Shown in pieces: positions 27,345 through 35,820 of a stretch of DNA of 64,000 nt. The stretch is from NCBI RefSeq assembly GCF_030372105.1, contig NZ_JAUDBQ010000014.1, positions 1 to 64,000 on the forward strand, given 5' to 3'. Made by a program: the position numbers and the translations under genes. Positions within the stretch are counted from its first letter, which is position 1; each line of letters starts with the position of its first letter. This DNA is from Cellulomonas cellasea. Lineage in GTDB: Bacteria; Actinomycetota; Actinomycetes; Actinomycetales; Cellulomonadaceae. The notes beneath the pieces are model-generated. The model was not told where the DNA came from. It saw only the letters and a program-made list of their open reading frames with translations, and made no database searches.

Positions 27345-29030
27345 GTGAGCCACCCCCATCCCGACCTGAGCCTCCCGCCCGAGCTGCCGAGCGGCGCGCT
27401 GCGCATCGTGGCGCTGGGCGGCCTCGGTGAGATCGGCCGGAACATGGCGGTCTTCGAGTATGAGGGCCGCCTGCTCGTCGTCGACTGCGGCGTGCTGTTC
27501 CCCGAGGACCACCAGCCGGGCGTCGACCTGATCCTCCCGGACTTCGACTACATCCGGGACCGCCTGGACGACATCGAGGCCATCGTCCTCACGCACGGCC
27601 ACGAGGACCACATCGGCGCGGTGCCGTACCTGCTGCGCCTGCGCCGGGACATCCCGCTGGTGGGCTCGCAGCTCACCCTCGCGTTCGTCGAGGCGAAGCT
27701 CAAGGAGCACAAGATCGCCCCGCTGACCCTCGCGGTCCGGGAGGGGCAGGTCGAGCAGCTCGGCCCGTTCGAGTGCGAGTTCGTCGCGGTGAACCACTCG
27801 ATCCCCGATGCCCTGGCCGTCGCGATCCACACCGGCGCGGGCACCGTGCTGCACACCGGCGACTTCAAGATGGACCAGCTCCCGCTCGACGGGCGCATCA
27901 CCGACCTGCGGGCGTTCGCGCGGCTCGGCGAGCGGGGCGTCGACCTGTTCATGGTCGACTCCACGAACGCCGAGGTGCAGGGCTTCGTGACGCCCGAGCG
28001 GGAGATCGGCCCGGTGCTCGACGCGGTCTTCGCCTCGTCCACGCAGCGCATCGTCGTGGCCTCGTTCGCCTCGCATGTGCACCGCGTGCAGCAGGTCCTC
28101 GACGCCGCCGTCGCCCATGGCCGCAAGGTCGCGCTCGTCGGGCGCTCGATGGTGCGGAACATGACTATCGCCGCCGAGCTCGGCTACCTGCACGTGCCCG
28201 AGGGCGTGCTCGTCGACCAGAAGAAGCTCGACACCGTGCCGGACGAGGAGCTGGTGCTGATGTGCACCGGCTCCCAGGGCGAGCCGATGGCCGCGCTGTC
28301 CCGGATCGCCACCAACGACCACAAGGTGAGCGTGGGCCCCGGGGACACCGTGATCCTCGCCTCGTCGCTCATCCCCGGCAACGAGAACGCGGTGTTCCGT
28401 GTGATCAACGGCCTGACCCGGCTGGGCGCCCGCGTGGTGCACTCGGGCAACGCGAAGGTCCATGTGTCGGGCCACGCCAGCGCCGGCGAGCTCCTGTACT
28501 GCTACAACATCCTGCGGCCCAAGAACGTCATGCCGGTGCACGGCGAGGCGCGGCACCTGGTCGCCAACGCGGCGCTGGCCGTCAAGTCGGGCGTCCCCGC
28601 CGACCGCGTGGTGCTCGCCGAGGACGGTGTGGTGGTCGACCTCGTCGACGGGCGCGCGAGCGTCGTGGGCGCTGTGCCGTGCGGCTACGTGTACGTGGAC
28701 GGGTCGAGCGTGGGGGAGATCACCGACGCCGAGCTCAAGGACCGCCGAATCCTCGGCGACGAGGGCTTCATCTCGATCTTCGTGGTGGTGAGCTCCGCCG
28801 ACGGCAAGGTGCTCGTCGGCCCGCAGATCCACGCGCGGGGCTTCGCGGAGGACGACGCCGTGTTCGACGACATCCTCCCGGACATCGTGGCAGCCCTCGA
28901 GGAGGCCGCGCAGCGGGGCGGCTCGGACACGCACCAGATGCAGCAGGTGGTGCGCCGCATCGTGGGGCGCTGGGTCTCGAACCGGCTGCGCAGGCGGCCG
29001 ATGATCATCCCGGTCGTGGTGGAGGCCTGA
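27345..29030 (+). CDS. rnj: Ribonuclease J
   Basis: Endo- and 5'-3' exoribonuclease of mRNA maturation and decay. The 561 residues start with a metallo-beta-lactamase domain carrying HGHEDHIG near residues 84-91 (zinc site), then the beta-CASP domain (TGSQGEPMAALSRIA, HVSGHASAGEL), and a C-terminal domain. GTG at 27345 lies behind AGGAGGG. Its partners PNPase and RNase Y are also in this window. Confidence 0.95.
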   Translation: MSHPHPDLSLPPELPSGALRIVALGGLGEIGRNMAVFEYEGRLLVVDCGVLFPEDHQPGVDLILPDFDYIRDRLDDIEAIVLTHGHEDHIGAVPYLLRLRRDIPLVGSQLTLAFVEAKLKEHKIAPLTLAVREGQVEQLGPFECEFVAVNHSIPDALAVAIHTGAGTVLHTGDFKMDQLPLDGRITDLRAFARLGERGVDLFMVDSTNAEVQGFVTPEREIGPVLDAVFASSTQRIVVASFASHVHRVQQVLDAAVAHGRKVALVGRSMVRNMTIAAELGYLHVPEGVLVDQKKLDTVPDEELVLMCTGSQGEPMAALSRIATNDHKVSVGPGDTVILASSLIPGNENAVFRVINGLTRLGARVVHSGNAKVHVSGHASAGELLYCYNILRPKNVMPVHGEARHLVANAALAVKSGVPADRVVLAEDGVVVDLVDGRASVVGAVPCGYVYVDGSSVGEITDAELKDRRILGDEGFISIFVVVSSADGKVLVGPQIHARGFAEDDAVFDDILPDIVAALEEAAQRGGSDTHQMQQVVRRIVGRWVSNRLRRRPMIIPVVVEA

Positions 29031-29057
29031 CCTGGGACTTGCCCGTCCCCTCCCGAT

Positions 29058-29096
29058 GGGCGCCGCCGACACGCAGCCTGCTGCGGCGCGGCGCCC
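29058..29096 (+). terminator. Hairpin between rnj and ftsK
   Basis: Nine-bp stem, GGGCGCCGC at 29058-29066 with GCGGCGCCC at 29088-29096. The 21-base loop contains a smaller GCAG/CTGC stem. It lies in the 90-base gap after rnj. A plausible terminator without a T-run. Confidence 0.45.
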
Positions 29097-29120
29097 CACC
29101 GCGCGACTAACGTGAGGACC

Positions 29121-31832
29121 ATGGCGACCCGTACGTCCTCACCCACACCGCGAGGCCGCGGGTCCGGCTCGTCGACCGCGCAACGATCCGGCGGCCGGCC
29201 GGCGGCTGCCCGTGGAGGCTCGAACCGGCCCTCCGGACGCGCCGCCGCCCCGCCCCCGCAGCGTCCCGCGCTGCCGTTGCGCATCGTCAAAGGCGCGTGG
29301 ATGGGCGTCGCGCACCTGATCGGCGGCAGCGCCCGCCGGATGGGCCGCGGAGCCCGGGACCTCGACCCGGCGCACCGCCGCGACGGCCTCGCGTTCACGC
29401 TGCTGGGCCTGTCGATCGTCATCGCGGCGCGCGAGTGGTGGGACTTGTCCGGGACCGCTGGCGACGTGGTGCACAACGTCGTCGCCGGCACCTTCGGCCG
29501 GGTCGGCGTCGCCGTCCCGGTGGTGCTGCTGGCCATCTCGATCCGGCTCATGCGCCACCCTGACCGGGGGCAGGCGAACTCGCGGATCGGCATCGGGCTC
29601 GCGGCGATCACCCTGGCCGTGTGCGGGCTCGTGCACCTGTCGGCGGACCTGCCCGCGCCCAGTGGCGGCTACGCGGCGCTGCGCGAGGCTGGCGGCATCG
29701 TCGGCTACCTCGTGGGCACGCCGTTGGTCAGCTTGCTGACGGCCTACGTCACGGTCCCGCTGCTCGGGCTGCTCGCCTTCTTCGGGCTGCTGGTCGTCAC
29801 GGCCACCCCGGTGCACATGATCATCCCGCGGCTGCGCGCGCTGTACGAGCGCCTCACCGGCGGCCGCCACGGCGAGGAGGACGTGGAGGACGACGACGCG
29901 CCGCTCGTCATCAACGCGGGCCACACCGCGCTGCCCGATCCGGAGCCCGAGCCCGCCAAGACGCGCAGGCTGCTGGGACGGGGCCGCAAGGAGCGTGCCG
30001 CGGCCGCCGCGGAGGCCGAGCGCGAGCGGCTCGACGGCTACGTGGGCGACGAGGCGTTCGAGCGCGCGGCGATCGTCGCCGCCCGCGGCGAGGACCTCCC
30101 CGAGGCGGAGGACGAGGCCGCCGCCGAGCCCGATTCCGTGGCCACCACCGTCATGGACAGGACCCCCGAGCAGACGCCAGCGGCGCCGCGCTCGAAGCCG
30201 CTCGCCGCGCCGCCCACCGCCGGCGTGCCGCGCGGGGAGCAGCCGATGCTCGAGGGCGACGTGCTGTACCTGCTGCCGGCCGAGGACGTCCTGGCCAAGG
30301 GCCCGCCGCACAAGGTCCGCTCGGCCGCCAACGACCGCGTCGTGGAGGCGCTGACCACAGTCCTCAACCAGTTCGAGATCGACGCGCAGGTCACCGGGTT
30401 CACTCGTGGGCCGACGGTGACGCGGTACGAGGTCGAGCTGGGCCCGGCCGTCAAGGTCGAGCGGGTCACGGCGCTGTCCAAGAACATCGCCTACGCCGTG
30501 GCCAGCGCTGACGTGCGCATCCTCTCGCCGATCCCCGGCAAGTCCGCGATCGGCATCGAGATCCCCAACACGGACCGCGAGACGGTGTCGCTGGGGGATG
30601 TGCTCCGCTCCAGCGCGGCCCGCCGCTCCGAGCACCCGATGGTCATCGGCGTCGGCAAGGACGTCGAGGGCGGCTACGTCACGGCCAACCTCGCCAAGAT
30701 GCCGCACCTGCTCGTGGCCGGCGCCACCGGCGCGGGCAAGTCGAGCTTCGTGAACTCGATGATCGTCTCGGTGCTGATGCGCGCGACCCCCAACGAGGTG
30801 CGCATGGTGCTGGTCGACCCCAAGCGGGTCGAGCTCACCGTCTACGAGGGCATCCCGCACCTCATCACCCCCATCATCACCAACCCGAAGAAGGCCGCCG
30901 AGGCCCTCGAGTGGGTGGTGCGGGAGATGGAGGCGCGCTACGACGACCTGGCGATGTTCGGGTACAAGCACATCGACGACTTCAACGCGGCGGTCCGCTC
31001 CGGCAAGGTCAAGCCGCTGCCGGGCTCCGAGCGCAAGATCGCGACGTACCCGTACCTGCTGGTGATCGTCGACGAGCTCGCCGACCTCATGATGGTGGCG
31101 CCGCGCGACGTCGAGGCCTCCATCCAGCGCATCACCCAGCTCGCCCGCGCCGCCGGCATCCACCTGGTGCTCGCCACGCAGCGGCCCAGCGTCGACGTGG
31201 TCACCGGGCTCATCAAGGCCAACGTGCCCTCACGGCTCGCGTTCGCCACGTCCTCGCTCACCGACTCGCGCGTCGTGCTCGACCAGCCCGGCGCCGAGAA
31301 GCTCATCGGGCAGGGTGACGCGCTCTTCCTGCCGATGGGCGCCGCCAAGCCGATGCGCACCCAGGGGGCCTGGGTCTCGGAGAGCGAGATCCACGCCGTC
31401 GTCGAGCACGTGAAGAAGCAGCTCAAGCCCAGCTACCGGCAGGACGTCGTCGTCTCGGCCGCCAAGAAGCAGGTGGACGAGGACATCGGCGACGACCTCG
31501 ACCTGCTGCTGCAGGCCGCCGAGCTCGTCATCACCTCGCAGTTCGGCTCGACGTCGATGCTGCAGCGCAAGCTGCGGGTCGGCTTCGCGAAGGCCGGTCG
31601 CCTCATGGACCTGCTGGAGTCCCGCGAGATCGTGGGGCCCTCCGAGGGGTCCAAGGCCCGCGAGGTGCTGGTGCAGCCCGACGACCTGCCCGGCACCCTG
31701 GCGATGCTGCGCGGCGTGCCGGAGCCCGAGGCGGGCGGGGACGACGGCGCCCTGCCCGGGGACCCGCCGGTGGCCACCGACTACTTCGACGGCGCCGACG
31801 AGGATGAGGAGTCCGGGCGCCGCGGGCGCTGA
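29121..31832 (+). CDS. ftsK: DNA translocase FtsK
   Basis: Septum-located, ATP-driven DNA pump that clears chromosome ends during division. The 903-residue protein has a basic, disordered N-terminus, about four membrane helices between residues 85 and 235, and an acidic linker. The alpha/beta motor follows: [13 protein letters not shown] (Walker A, about 533) and [13 protein letters not shown] (Walker B, about 646). A C-terminal winged-helix gamma domain (about 790-860) reads KOPS sequences. The start at ATG 29121 is preferred to GTG 29112, because GTGAGG of the latter serves as its ribosome binding site. It ends seven bases before the convergent CapA-like gene. Confidence 0.95.
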   Translation: MATRTSSPTPRGRGSGSSTAQRSGGRPAAARGGSNRPSGRAAAPPPQRPALPLRIVKGAWMGVAHLIGGSARRMGRGARDLDPAHRRDGLAFTLLGLSIVIAAREWWDLSGTAGDVVHNVVAGTFGRVGVAVPVVLLAISIRLMRHPDRGQANSRIGIGLAAITLAVCGLVHLSADLPAPSGGYAALREAGGIVGYLVGTPLVSLLTAYVTVPLLGLLAFFGLLVVTATPVHMIIPRLRALYERLTGGRHGEEDVEDDDAPLVINAGHTALPDPEPEPAKTRRLLGRGRKERAAAAAEAERERLDGYVGDEAFERAAIVAARGEDLPEAEDEAAAEPDSVATTVMDRTPEQTPAAPRSKPLAAPPTAGVPRGEQPMLEGDVLYLLPAEDVLAKGPPHKVRSAANDRVVEALTTVLNQFEIDAQVTGFTRGPTVTRYEVELGPAVKVERVTALSKNIAYAVASADVRILSPIPGKSAIGIEIPNTDRETVSLGDVLRSSAARRSEHPMVIGVGKDVEGGYVTANLAKMPHLLVAGATGAGKSSFVNSMIVSVLMRATPNEVRMVLVDPKRVELTVYEGIPHLITPIITNPKKAAEALEWVVREMEARYDDLAMFGYKHIDDFNAAVRSGKVKPLPGSERKIATYPYLLVIVDELADLMMVAPRDVEASIQRITQLARAAGIHLVLATQRPSVDVVTGLIKANVPSRLAFATSSLTDSRVVLDQPGAEKLIGQGDALFLPMGAAKPMRTQGAWVSESEIHAVVEHVKKQLKPSYRQDVVVSAAKKQVDEDIGDDLDLLLQAAELVITSQFGSTSMLQRKLRVGFAKAGRLMDLLESREIVGPSEGSKAREVLVQPDDLPGTLAMLRGVPEPEAGGDDGALPGDPPVATDYFDGADEDEESGRRGR

Positions 31833-31839
31833 GCCGCGA

Positions 31840-33165
31840 TCACGCCACGTCGGTGCGGGCCACGACCAAGGGCTCCGGCCCGGTGGGGGTCGTCGGGCGG
31901 GTGCGCTCGACGGCCTCTGTGCCCGCCGCGGCGCGCACGCGCTCGGCCCGCGTGGCGACCTCGGCCGGGGTGAGGGCCTGCGTGCCGCCGGGGATGTCGA
32001 CGAGGGCGTGCAGGCGGTGCCCCGAGCGCCGGTCGACGGTGGTCGGGGTCCACTGGACGTCGGTGACCCGGGCGGGGCCGGCCTCGACGCCCTGGGCGGG
32101 AAAGGCGCCGGTGCTCGTGACCTGGGCGGTCAGCAGCAGGCCGGACTCCGTGCCGGCGACGCAGCATTCGGAGTCCTGGTTGGAGAGCAGGTTGCCGAGC
32201 CCGTAGGCGACCCACATCCCCAGGCCGCCCGGGCCGCCCTCGAGGCGCGCCACGGGCTGGGGCACATGCGCGTGGTGCCCGATCATGAGGTCCACCACGG
32301 CGGAGTCGGCGAGTGCCTGCGCCACCTCGGCCTGCCGGGCCGTGGGCTCGGTCACGTACTCCACACAGCAATGCACGCTCGCGACCACCAGGTCGGCGCC
32401 GGCGGCCCGCGCCGCCTCGGCCTGCGCCACCAGGCGGGCGGTGTCGAGCAGGTCGACCGACCACGGCTTGTCGGCGTCGACGGGCATGCCGTTGGTGCCG
32501 TAAGTCGCGGCGAGGTGCGCCACGGTGAGGCGCTGGCCTGCGCGCTCCAGGATGTAGAGCTGCGGCTGGCCTTGCTCCACGGCGCTGCGCGCGGTGCCCA
32601 CATGCCCCATGCCCGCGACGTCGAGGGCCTCGAGCGTCGCGGCGATCCCCGCGAACCCGCGGTCCGCCGAGTGGTTGGACGCCGTCGAGCAGCCGTCCCA
32701 GCCGGCGTCGGCGAGGCCCTGGGCGATCTCGACGGGGCTCCCGAACCTCGGGTAGCCGGACGGCTTCCCGTCGGCGGGGGCCACCGGCGTCTCCAGGTGG
32801 CACAGCGCCAGGTCCGCGCCCTGCACCCAGGCGTCGAATGGGCTCAGCAGGGGCGCGAAGTCGTAGCCGCCCGAGGTGGTGCGCGCCGAGGCGATCACCG
32901 GGAGGTGGGGGAGGACGTCGCCCGCCGCCACGATGGTGAAGACCGCGTCGGGGTCTGCCGTGGGAGTGGGGACGGGAGTGGGGGTGGCAGTGTCGAGGGC
33001 GGCGTCGACGATGGGCCGGATGACGCCCACCGGCGGCACGGGCACACCGGGGGACGCCAGGGCCACGGCCGCCAGGGTGAGGCTGAGGCCCGCCGCCACA
33101 AGTCCGACTCGGGTCCACTGTCGCGGCCCAGGGGGCGTCCGCGCATGTCGGGTCACGGGGCGCAC
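31840..33165 (-). CDS. CapA-family (poly-gamma-glutamate synthesis type) exported protein
   Basis: A 441-residue protein with an N-terminal membrane anchor (TRVGLVAAGLSLTLAAVALAS) and a threonine/proline linker. The PGA_cap domain has a calcineurin-like metal site: AAGDVLPHLPV, CHLETPV, SNHSADRG, and IGHHAHVPQPV. In Bacillus, CapA takes part in poly-gamma-glutamate export, but most actinobacterial members are lone proteins of unknown role. Six cysteines (CHLE, DGCSTA, HCCV, ECCV) in an exported domain suggest disulfides. GTG at 33165 is the first start; GTG at 33156 is an alternative. It converges on ftsK. Confidence 0.8.
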   Translation of the reverse strand: MRPVTRHARTPPGPRQWTRVGLVAAGLSLTLAAVALASPGVPVPPVGVIRPIVDAALDTATPTPVPTPTADPDAVFTIVAAGDVLPHLPVIASARTTSGGYDFAPLLSPFDAWVQGADLALCHLETPVAPADGKPSGYPRFGSPVEIAQGLADAGWDGCSTASNHSADRGFAGIAATLEALDVAGMGHVGTARSAVEQGQPQLYILERAGQRLTVAHLAATYGTNGMPVDADKPWSVDLLDTARLVAQAEAARAAGADLVVASVHCCVEYVTEPTARQAEVAQALADSAVVDLMIGHHAHVPQPVARLEGGPGGLGMWVAYGLGNLLSNQDSECCVAGTESGLLLTAQVTSTGAFPAQGVEAGPARVTDVQWTPTTVDRRSGHRLHALVDIPGGTQALTPAEVATRAERVRAAAGTEAVERTRPTTPTGPEPLVVARTDVA

Positions 33166-33236
33166 GCTACCGGCGCGCCTGGCCAGTTCACGGCAGGCGT
33201 GTCCGTGTTCCCAGTAGGGGCGTCTAGGCTGTCTGG

Positions 33237-33830
33237 GTGGTCGACGTCGTCCCCTCCCGTCTCAACATCGCGAATGCCCTGACCGTCCTGCGGATCGTGC
33301 TCGTGCCCTTCCTCGCCTGGTCTCTGCTGGCGGAGGGCGGGCACACGGTCCAGTGGCGGCTCGTCGCTGCCGCGATCTTCGTGGTGGCGGCCATCACCGA
33401 CCGGATCGATGGCGACATCGCGCGCCGCTCCGGCCTGGTCACCGACCTCGGCAAGCTGCTGGACCCCATCGCGGACAAGCTCCTGGTCGGCACGGCGCTG
33501 GTGCTCCTGTCCGTGCTGGCCGACCTGCCGTGGTGGGTGACGGCCATCGTGCTGGTCCGCGAGATCGGCATCACGATCATGCGGTTCTTCCTGCTGCGCT
33601 ACCTCGTCCTGCCCGCCTCGCGCGGCGGCAAGGTCAAGACCGTCCTGCAGTCGGTCGCGCTGGGGCTGTACCTGCTGCCGCTGGACCACCTGCCCGGGTT
33701 CGTGCACGTCATCGCCGCGGTGGTGATGGGCGCCGCGGTGCTCGTGACAGTGCTGACCGGCCTCGACTACGTGCGGACCGCGCTGCGCATCCGCGCCGCC
33801 GGCCGGCGCGCGCAGCTGCTCGTGCCATGA
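33237..33830 (+). CDS. pgsA: CDP-diacylglycerol-glycerol-3-phosphate phosphatidyltransferase
   Basis: Integral membrane enzyme making phosphatidylglycerol phosphate. The 197 residues contain the CDP-alcohol phosphotransferase motif D-x2-DG-x2-AR-x8-G-x3-D-x3-D as DRIDGDIARR...GKLLDPIADK at about 57-83. The first D, usually within DGLDG or DWLDG, is DRIDG here. About five hydrophobic helices follow. The GTG at 33237 is the chosen start. cinA begins 16 bases after the stop and clgR follows, the common pgsA-cinA-clgR order of actinobacteria. Confidence 0.92.
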   Translation: MVDVVPSRLNIANALTVLRIVLVPFLAWSLLAEGGHTVQWRLVAAAIFVVAAITDRIDGDIARRSGLVTDLGKLLDPIADKLLVGTALVLLSVLADLPWWVTAIVLVREIGITIMRFFLLRYLVLPASRGGKVKTVLQSVALGLYLLPLDHLPGFVHVIAAVVMGAAVLVTVLTGLDYVRTALRIRAAGRRAQLLVP

Positions 33831-33846
33831 CAGCCTCGGCGCTGGC

Positions 33847-34344
33847 GTGACAGGGCTGCCCGACGCGGACGCCCGCGCCGCGCGGCTGCTCCAGGCGCTC
33901 GAGCGCCGCGGATGGACCATCGCCGTCGCCGAGTCCTTGACCGGGGGGTTGGTCACCGCCGCCCTGGTGGACGTCCCCGGCGCCTCCCGGACCGTGCGGG
34001 GCGGCGTCGTCGCCTACGCCACCGACCTCAAGGCCTCCCTGCTCGACGTCGACGGCACGCTCCTCGACGAGCGCGGCGCCGTGGACCCTGACGTCGCCAC
34101 GGCGATGGCCGAGGGTGTGCGCAAGCGGCTCGGCGCGGACGTGGGCCTGGCGACCACCGGCGTCGCGGGCCCGGACCCGCAAGACGGCCGCGCGCCCGGG
34201 ACTGTGCACCTCGCGGTGGTGGGGCCCGGCCTCGCGCACACGGTGCGGATCGACGTCTCAGGGGCCTCCCGCGCCGAGGTGCGCGCCCGGGCGACCGCCG
34301 CGGTGATCGACCTGGCCCTGGCCCAGGTGGGCTCCGCCGGGTGA
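33847..34344 (+). CDS. cinA: CinA C-terminal domain protein (nicotinamide-nucleotide amidase type)
   Basis: A 165-residue stand-alone CinA domain. The family core is visible as [23 protein letters not shown] and the glycine-rich block [25 protein letters not shown]. In E. coli the same domain (PncC) removes the amide from nicotinamide mononucleotide to recycle NAD. The larger N-terminal MoCF-like domain of full CinA is absent. GTG at 33847 lies shortly after pgsA. Despite the competence-derived name, no competence role is implied. Confidence 0.9.
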   Translation: MTGLPDADARAARLLQALERRGWTIAVAESLTGGLVTAALVDVPGASRTVRGGVVAYATDLKASLLDVDGTLLDERGAVDPDVATAMAEGVRKRLGADVGLATTGVAGPDPQDGRAPGTVHLAVVGPGLAHTVRIDVSGASRAEVRARATAAVIDLALAQVGSAG

Positions 34345-34444
34345 AGGCGCCCCATCACCACCCTCGGGCGGGAACACCCTGGCGTCCGCGCGCGTTGGGA
34401 GAGACGTGATGATGAGTACACGACCGCCCGCACGCAGCGTCTCG

Positions 34445-34461
34445 GTCGCGCGCAACGCGAC
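34445..34461. promoter_or_regulatory. Palindrome in the clgR upstream region
   Basis: GTCGCG-CGCAA-CGCGAC is a perfect 6-bp inverted repeat about 145 bases before the clgR start. It also contains CGC-N5-GCG, the core I know for ClgR boxes, though the flanks do not match well. It may be an autoregulatory ClgR site; in DNA this GC-rich, chance is a real alternative. Confidence 0.35.
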
Positions 34462-34603
34462 GGCGCGTCAGGGCAGCGCAAGGTACGGTGGAAGTCTCCC
34501 CATTCGGGGACGGGCCGGCGCCTCGGCAGTCCGGGACACGTCAGTGGTTGCGGCGAAGGCCGCAGGCAAGGACGAGGAGCTCACAGGGAGAGGGGGGCGC
34601 CAG

Positions 34604-34945
34604 ATGGTTGTTCTACGTCGTGAGATCGGCGATGTCCTTCGGGACGCGCGGCAGCGCCAGGGGCGCACCCTGCGCGAGGTTTCCTCCGCCGCACGGGTGT
34701 CCCTCGGATACCTCAGCGAGGTGGAGCGCGGCCAGAAGGAGGCGTCGTCGGAGCTGCTCGGCAGCATCTGCGAGGCACTCGACGTGCCCATGTCGCTGGT
34801 GCTGCGCGAGGTCAGCGACCGCATCGCCATCGCCGAGGGCCTGCTGATCCCCGACACCGTTCCGGCGGAGTTCACCGACGTGGTCGGTGGGCACGCGGAC
34901 GGCAGTTGGGCACGCGCCCGCGCGGAGCTGGCGCCCATCGGCTGA
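34604..34945 (+). CDS. clgR: ClgR-type Xre-family transcriptional regulator
   Basis: Helix-turn-helix activator of the clp protease genes in actinobacteria, and of recA and other repair genes in Corynebacterium. The 113 residues show the ClgR signature from the start ([51 protein letters not shown]), with the HTH at about 19-45. The C-terminus matches other ClgR proteins in ending with a short alanine-rich tail, a possible ClpP recognition signal. ATG at 34604 follows GGGAGAGGGGGG. An in-frame extension upstream to 34406 has no likeness to the family. It converges on nei across a hairpin. Confidence 0.92.
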   Translation: MVVLRREIGDVLRDARQRQGRTLREVSSAARVSLGYLSEVERGQKEASSELLGSICEALDVPMSLVLREVSDRIAIAEGLLIPDTVPAEFTDVVGGHADGSWARARAELAPIG

Positions 34946-34965
34946 TCGGCCGACTAGTCAACGGG

Positions 34966-34998
34966 ACGCCGCGATGACCAACCTGGTTATCGCGGCGT
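34966..34998. terminator. Bidirectional hairpin between clgR and nei
   Basis: A 14-bp stem with one G-T pair, ACGCCGCGATGACC at 34966-34979 pairing with 34985-34998, and a five-base loop. TCTTGT follows on the forward strand. It overlaps the nei stop codon, so it can end transcripts of both convergent genes. Confidence 0.7.
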
Positions 34999-35802
34999 TC
35001 TTGTGCCCGGGTCAGGCTGGCAGCGCGGGCAGAAGAAGACGGGCCGGGTGAACGGCGCCGAGCCTGCCTCGCCCACCGCGATCGGGGCGCCGCAGCGGCG
35101 GCACGGCTGGCCGGCACGCCCATGCACCAGCGTCGTGGCCCCCCGCGCGCGCTCGCCGGTGCTGCCGGGCACGGCCGACGCGATCGAGCGCTGCATCAGC
35201 CGGCGGGCGACGCCGAGCACCCGGGCGGGGTCGTCGACCTGGCCCGCGGGAGTCCAGGGCCAGACGCCGAGCGTGAACAGGCTCTCCGCCAGGTAGATCG
35301 TCCCGATCCCCGCAGCCACCCGCTGGTCGAGCAGCACCTCGCAGACTGGCCGCTGGCCGTTGGCGGCCCATCGGCGCAGCGCCTCCGGCAGTCCGGCCTG
35401 CGGGAAGTCGTCGGCCAGCACGTCGGGGCCCAGGTGGCCGATCAGACTGTGCTCGTCGCGCGTGGGCACCACGTCGAGCATCCCCAGGTCCTTGCCCAGG
35501 GCCGTCCAGACCTCGTTGCCGAGGAGCGCGCGGACGTCCGCGCGCCGCCCGGAGGCCTCGCGAGACCCGGTGCGCTCGATCGACCAGCGGCCCTCCATGC
35601 GGAGGTGGGTGTGCAGCGTGCGGCCGTCGTCGAGCCGGGTGAGCAGGTGCTTGCCGTACGGGACGTTGGCCAGCACCGTGCGACCGGTCAGGTCGACCTC
35701 CGCGGCGGTGGGCCAGCGCAACTCGGCCCGGGTCAGCGGTCGCCCCGCGAGCGCCTGGTCGAGCCGCGCGGCGGTGCGGCGGACGATGTCGCCCTCAGGC
35801 AC
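34987..35802 (-). CDS. nei: Endonuclease VIII-like DNA glycosylase (Nei family)
   Basis: A 271-residue glycosylase/lyase for oxidised bases. The N-terminus MPEGDIVRRTAARLD has Pro2 and Glu3 and the MPEGD form typical of Nei rather than MPELP of Fpg. The H2TH region (VLLDQRVAAGIGTIYLAESL) and the four-cysteine zinc finger (PCRRCG, FFCPRC) are intact. The GTG at 35802 is required to place Pro2. It starts 18 bases after the end of lhr on the same strand, so the helicase and glycosylase form one transcript. Confidence 0.9.
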   Translation of the reverse strand: MPEGDIVRRTAARLDQALAGRPLTRAELRWPTAAEVDLTGRTVLANVPYGKHLLTRLDDGRTLHTHLRMEGRWSIERTGSREASGRRADVRALLGNEVWTALGKDLGMLDVVPTRDEHSLIGHLGPDVLADDFPQAGLPEALRRWAANGQRPVCEVLLDQRVAAGIGTIYLAESLFTLGVWPWTPAGQVDDPARVLGVARRLMQRSIASAVPGSTGERARGATTLVHGRAGQPCRRCGAPIAVGEAGSAPFTRPVFFCPRCQPDPGTRTPR

Positions 35803-35820
35803 GGCGTGCCCTCGGCGTCC

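Noticed and set aside
26307-29099. A 930-codon reverse frame antisense to dapA and rnj
   Set aside because: Histidine/valine/aspartate-rich shadow of two clearly identified genes.
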